A DNA stretch of 9,352 bases from Opitutia bacterium UBA977. GTDB taxonomy: Bacteria > Verrucomicrobiota > Verrucomicrobiia > Opitutales > Coraliomargaritaceae. This document shows positions 6,479-9,352 of the stretch, one piece after another. The position numbers and the translations under genes were made by a program. How positions within the stretch are numbered: position 1 is the stretch's first letter; each line of letters begins with the position of its first letter. The notes beneath the pieces are model-generated. The model saw nothing but the letters and a program-made list of their open reading frames with translations, was not told where the DNA came from and made no database searches. Location of the stretch: positions 4,454 to 13,805 of the forward strand of contig DBBT01000073.1 in assembly GCA_002292345.1 (NCBI GenBank), in the 5' to 3' direction.

Positions 6479-7333
6479 ATGAAGAGTTTTAAAAAAATAG
6501 CGATAATGTTGGGTGGAATGGCCAGTGCTCTATTCATCCTCCCAGTATCGGCAAATTCCGCGGAGAGCGCCGCCCAAAGCAGTGCGATCACCATCGGACT
6601 GATCGGCGATTCCACGGTGGCCAGTTTTTATGGCTGGGGGCCAGCCTTTGCGGAACGGTGTGATAATCGGGTAAGCGTGTTCAATTATGCACAGAATGGG
6701 GCCACGCTGGATTCGCTGTCTGGGAAACTAGATAAGCTGCTGGAAAAGAAACCCGACTATGTACTCATCCAATTCGGCCACAACGATATGAAGCGGTATG
6801 ACAGTCTGGCCTATGGACATAAACTGACCTCTTACGTCAAACGGATCAGGAAAGCCGGGGGTAAACCGGTAATTTTGAGTTCTGTGACCCGGCGCAATTT
6901 TGATGCCAACGGAAAGATCAAACCAAGGTATTGGGAAGATGACCCGACGCGATCATTACCTGTTTTCGGCAAAGCTGCACAGCAGGTGGCTAGAGAATTC
7001 AACTTGCCCTTTGTCGACCTATACACGCTCAGCCTAAATCACCACAACCGCATAGGGCCAGAGACCAGCGCTCGTTATAACTATAAGCCCGACGATAGAA
7101 CACATTTTAGTAAAGCCGGTGCCAAGGCTATTGCGAATCTGGTTGCTACGGAGCTCGGCCGCGTAATACCTGAGCTGGCAGATCACATGGGGTGTTCTGC
7201 AACACCTCGAGCCAACGCTTCAAAACAGCCGGTGATCCAGGCCCTCTGGCCGAATGGGGCGCCAACACCGGATTTGATTCCATTGGGGATTGGTCTTATG
7301 CTGAGCCGCTGTCCCGCTATCTGGATACGTTGA
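6479..7333 (+). CDS. Exported SGNH/CE12-type acetylesterase with an out-of-frame C-terminal tail
   Basis: ATG 6479 follows the pectinase stop by 4 bases, with GGGGA at 6466-6470 as ribosome binding site, so the two are translationally close and co-transcribed. The frame also reads upstream to a TTG at 6446, but that start would add residues ahead of a clear signal peptide (Lys5-Lys6, cleavage after about Ala25). Residues about 37-235 form an SGNH hydrolase of rhamnogalacturonan acetylesterase (CE12) type: nucleophile Ser45 in IGDSTV, Gly74 in QNGAT, Asn102 in FGHND, and Asp206/His209 in DDRTHFS. It would remove acetyl groups from pectin and clear the way for the upstream glycosidases. After the domain come a short linker and LWPNGAP (256-262), a motif that often opens alpha/beta-hydrolase esterase domains. 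About ten codons later the sequence becomes uxaC DNA read in the wrong frame, so the final residues (about 263-284 on) are not native. The SGNH domain is complete and probably functional. Confidence 0.85.
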   Translation: MKSFKKIAIMLGGMASALFILPVSANSAESAAQSSAITIGLIGDSTVASFYGWGPAFAERCDNRVSVFNYAQNGATLDSLSGKLDKLLEKKPDYVLIQFGHNDMKRYDSLAYGHKLTSYVKRIRKAGGKPVILSSVTRRNFDANGKIKPRYWEDDPTRSLPVFGKAAQQVAREFNLPFVDLYTLSLNHHNRIGPETSARYNYKPDDRTHFSKAGAKAIANLVATELGRVIPELADHMGCSATPRANASKQPVIQALWPNGAPTPDLIPLGIGLMLSRCPAIWIR

Positions 7334-7734
7334 ATTCGGAAAACGCGCTGCCCAAAACGATTCTCTATAACCTCAATCCAAACGATAATGAAATGCTAGC
7401 AACCATGCTCGGCAACTTCCAAGACGGTTCAGTGGCTGGTAAGATGCAGATGGGGTCGGGCTGGTGGTTTCTGGATCAGAAGTATGGCATGGAGCGCCAG
7501 ATCGAAGCGCTGTCTCAGCTGGGGTCTCTGAGTCGCTTTGTCGGTATGCTGACCGATAGTCGCTCCTTCCTGAGCTACACCCGTCACGAATATTTCCGCG
7601 GGATTCTATGCAACATTCTCGGACGTGACATGGTCGAGGGCGCGGTGCCTTACGACTTTGAACTCGTCGGTCGAATGGTTAGCGATATTTGCTACAACAA
7701 CGCCGCAGACTACTTCGGCTTTGATGTTAAATAG
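7258..7734 (+). pseudogene. uxaC: Truncated uronate isomerase gene (C-terminal third)
   Basis: From [12 protein letters not shown] onward this frame matches the C-terminal part of uronate isomerase: [49 protein letters not shown] and DICYNNA, ending at TAG 7732-7734. About 158 codons remain of a family length near 470. The TDSR motif with active-site Asp and Arg is kept, but the N-terminal part with the His-x-His metal site is missing, so no active enzyme can come from this fragment. UxaC normally converts galacturonate to tagaturonate and glucuronate to fructuronate, which fits a pectin locus. Upstream in this frame is unrelated sequence and a TGA at 7171-7173; a GTG at 7192 could open a 180-residue frame, but its first 22 residues are not isomerase. 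The remaining codons carry no stops or frameshifts, so the truncation is recent or comes from assembly. Confidence 0.88.
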
Positions 7735-7746
7735 TAGCGCGGTGCT

Positions 7747-8676
7747 CTAGTCTTGCAGTTCCTTTCGGTAGGCGGATGGCGCGACGCCTTGGGATTTGCG
7801 GTAGGCGGCGGGGGAGCAGCCTTGTGTTTTCTTGAAAATGCGGCTGAAATAGTAGGGGTCGTCGTAGCCGAGCTGGCTTGCGATTTCGCGGATGGTTGAA
7901 TCGGTCTGGTCGAGCAGTTCGCAAGCTTTACGGATTTTGAGCTGAATGAAGTATGCCATGGGTGATTGGTTGGTGCGCTGCCGGAATAACCTGGTAAAAT
8001 AGGGCAGGGATTGCCCCGAATGTGCGGCCATCTCATCTAGTGTAAGCGGCATGTGGAGGTACTGTTCCATAAATGCCAGTGTCGACACGACCCGATTTTC
8101 TGCGGATTGGCGCTGTGCCCCGGGGAAGCCTTGGTGGAGTTTGGCTAGGCTGAACAGACGCAGCAGTTCACTACTCATCGCCAACAGCCCGGCGTCGGTA
8201 TAGTGGTAGTTCAGGCAAGCATAAACGTTTTCGAACGCGTCGCGTATGATTCGGGTATCCGGCACATAGAGGCTGGGCTTATGTTTGGTGAGTTTGAGGC
8301 TGTCCGAGAGCGCCTGTGTTTGCGTTCCAGAGAAGTGTATCCAGCAAATGGACCATGGGTCCTTTTGTTCTGCCTGATAGATATGCGGCGTGTTCGGCGG
8401 AATGATCACGAGCTGCCCAAATCGAATTTTGTGAGTTGTATTGTCTATCTCGATCGAGCCTCGACCACTCAGGCAATAGATCATCACTGCGGCGGAAATG
8501 CCCTGTCTGCGTTCGACGTAGTGATGGGGAGCTGAGGGGTAGGAGCCGATGTCAGTTACGTAAAGTTCGCTGACTATTGGCAGCGAACGGCAGCGCTTGG
8601 TCACCGTCGGTGGGATGACTACTAAGCGCTGCTTGGGGAAGCCTTCTCTGATACGTGTTTCTTTGCTCGATGACAT
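7747..8676 (-). CDS. AraC-family transcriptional regulator with cupin sensor domain
   Basis: The protein has 309 residues. The N-terminal AraC-type cupin (about 35-165) has GRGSIEIDN, then FGQLVIIPPNTPHIYQ and a WSICWIHFSG strand, the usual sugar-sensing domain of bacterial catabolic regulators. The C-terminal DNA-binding domain has two helix-turn-helix units: LTLDEMAAHSGQSLPYFTRLF (about 211-231) and STIREIASQLGYDDPYYFSRIF (about 260-281), followed by GCSPAAYR. The start at 8676 is the first ATG of the frame; only a weak AAGAG precedes it, at about 14 bases. Its stop lies 12 bases from the uxaC fragment stop, tail to tail. It is divergent from the DUF5107 gene, and paired half-site-like repeats lie between them. 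It probably activates that gene on sensing a pectin sugar; control of the pectinase gene is possible but not shown. The extreme C-terminus carries an extra 11-residue tandem copy. Confidence 0.9.
   Translation of the reverse strand: MSSSKETRIREGFPKQRLVVIPPTVTKRCRSLPIVSELYVTDIGSYPSAPHHYVERRQGISAAVMIYCLSGRGSIEIDNTTHKIRFGQLVIIPPNTPHIYQAEQKDPWSICWIHFSGTQTQALSDSLKLTKHKPSLYVPDTRIIRDAFENVYACLNYHYTDAGLLAMSSELLRLFSLAKLHQGFPGAQRQSAENRVVSTLAFMEQYLHMPLTLDEMAAHSGQSLPYFTRLFRQRTNQSPMAYFIQLKIRKACELLDQTDSTIREIASQLGYDDPYYFSRIFKKTQGCSPAAYRKSQGVAPSAYRKELQD
7766..7831 (-). repeat. 33-bp imperfect tandem duplication at the 3' end of the AraC gene
   Basis: Bases 7766-7798 and 7799-7831 match at 24 of 33 positions by my count and both begin CGGTAGGCGG. 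In protein terms SPAAYRKSQGV (288-298) is followed by APSAYRKELQD (299-309). AraC domains normally end within a few residues of the first SPxxYR, so the second copy is extra. Confidence 0.7.
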
Positions 8677-8813
8677 TTCGATTACTTTTACTCTTTAGGA
8701 TCGGATAGTCCATCACTAAGTAGCGGATATGCCATTCACGCAAGGGCTGAATTGTGCTTAACTATGCGACGCTCCAGTGGCAGAGCGCGTTTTTGAATCG
8801 AACGTATTTTAGT
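8677..8813. promoter_or_regulatory. Divergent control region between araC-type and DUF5107 genes
   Basis: These 137 bases separate two divergently transcribed genes. On the plus strand TAACTA (8759-8764) could be a -10 box; the matching -35 position (about 8736-8741) is poor and lies directly beside the proximal half-site at 8724-8735, as expected of an activator-dependent promoter. No clear Shine-Dalgarno sequence precedes ATG 8814. No convincing promoter could be picked for the minus-strand gene. Confidence 0.45.
8702..8735 (+). promoter_or_regulatory. Candidate AraC operator: two direct half-sites 22 bp apart
   Basis: CGGATAGTCCAT (8702-8713) and CGGATATGCCAT (8724-8735) agree at 10 of 12 positions and start 22 bp apart, which is two helical turns. 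Direct repeats at about 21-bp spacing are the typical binding arrangement of dimeric AraC-family activators, and the pair sits next to the gene for one. This is a pattern-based prediction. Confidence 0.55.
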
Positions 8814-9352
8814 ATGAAGCATAATGTAGAAGCATCACGTGAACCACTCGTCATCCCGACCTATGGGCTGGGTGCACCGGAGAAAAATCCGCTCTTTTTT
8901 GAGAAGCGCGTCTATCAGGGGTCCTGCGGTAAGGTCTATCCGGTTCCGTTTATTGATAAGGTGTTCGATGTGCCGAAAGCCCAAAGCTACGACTCGGTGC
9001 GACTGGAGAATGAGTATGTGCGCTTAGTGATGCTTCCCGAAATCGGTGGACGCATTTTTCTGGGGCAGGACAAAGTCAATGACGACTACGACTTTTTCTA
9101 TCGCCAAGATGTGATCAAGCCGGCCTTGGTTGGTTTGGCGGGACCATGGATTTCCGGCGGTGTTGAGTTTAACTGGCCGCAGCACCACCGCCCCGGCACT
9201 TATATGCCCGCGGACGTGCACCTTGAAGAAGGGGCCGACGGTTCACAAACCGTCTGGATGTCTGAGCATGATCCGCTGAATCGCCTGAAGGGGATGCATG
9301 GTATTCGTATGCAACCGGGCAGTGCCTTGGTCGAACTCAAGGCGCGCTTGTT
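8814..9352 (+). CDS. DUF5107-family protein (5' part only)
   Basis: The frame begins at ATG 8814 and runs off the window after 179 complete codons. The N-terminus matches the DUF5107 family closely: TYGLGAPEKNPLFFEKRVYQ, GKVYPVPF, LPEIGGRIF (around 74-82), KPALVGLAGPWISGG and EFNWPQHHRP (118-127). No signal peptide is visible, so a cytoplasmic or periplasm-independent location is likely. The domain is thought to have a galactose-mutarotase / glycosidase-accessory-like beta-sandwich fold, and full members often carry C-terminal TPR repeats, which would lie outside the window. The biochemical role is not established to my knowledge; neighbours suggest carbohydrate catabolism. It lies 137 bases from, and divergent to, the AraC regulator, its likely controller. 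The start is chosen by homology; the ribosome binding site is weak. Confidence 0.85.
   Translation, partial: MKHNVEASREPLVIPTYGLGAPEKNPLFFEKRVYQGSCGKVYPVPFIDKVFDVPKAQSYDSVRLENEYVRLVMLPEIGGRIFLGQDKVNDDYDFFYRQDVIKPALVGLAGPWISGGVEFNWPQHHRPGTYMPADVHLEEGADGSQTVWMSEHDPLNRLKGMHGIRMQPGSALVELKARL

Noticed and set aside
7192..7734. Functional short uronate isomerase-like protein starting at GTG 7192
   Set aside because: The first 22 codons are non-homologous out-of-frame esterase sequence, and the essential N-terminal metal-binding part of the family is missing.
7734..7747. Bidirectional terminator between the uxaC remnant and the AraC gene
   Set aside because: The 12-base gap has no inverted repeat or T-run.
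8203..8535. 110-codon plus-strand open frame within the AraC gene
   Set aside because: It is antisense to the conserved cupin domain and its translation shows no recognisable family.

Overview
The window looks like part of a pectin / rhamnogalacturonan-I utilisation locus from a Gram-negative polysaccharide degrader. The giant secreted multi-catalytic enzyme, the CE12-type esterase, the DUF5107 protein and the cupin-AraC regulator together suggest the PVC group (Verrucomicrobiota / Kiritimatiellota). This placement rests on gene content and protein style only; there is no rRNA or other phylogenetic marker. Base composition looks moderate, and no tRNA, rRNA, CRISPR array or complete mobile element was seen.

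Layout, left to right: (1) the 3' end of a purple-acid-phosphatase-like metallophosphoesterase (1-543); (2) a 330-base spacer (544-873) with a possible decayed 3' gene end, a perfect 10-bp inverted repeat and a candidate promoter; (3) one 1,866-residue exported protein (874-6474) reading GH105 - GH28 - He_PIG - GH27 - GH28, so four predicted glycosidase modules from three families in one chain; (4) an exported SGNH/CE12-type acetylesterase four bases downstream (6479-7333), whose C-terminus runs out of frame into (5) the last third of a uronate isomerase gene, uxaC (7258-7734), which lacks its 5' two thirds; (6) a convergent AraC-family regulator (7747-8676, minus); (7) a 137-base divergent control region with a direct-repeat candidate operator; (8) the 5' end of a DUF5107-family gene (8814 to the window edge).

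Proposed joint function (inference from families): the exported acetylesterase removes acetyl groups from rhamnogalacturonan. The GH28 modules cut galacturonate linkages, the GH27 module trims alpha-galactosyl (or beta-L-arabinopyranosyl) side groups, and the GH105 module removes the unsaturated uronate left by a pectate or rhamnogalacturonan lyase encoded elsewhere. Galacturonate would then enter metabolism through UxaC, but the copy here is truncated. The AraC protein probably senses a sugar and may control the divergent DUF5107 gene and perhaps its own gene.

The most notable points are the four-module pectinase, including one GH28 module without the usual active-site histidine; the out-of-frame esterase / uxaC junction, which looks like a deletion at a short shared sequence or an assembly chimera; a tandem duplication at the C-terminus of the AraC protein; and the paired half-site-like repeats between the AraC and DUF5107 genes.
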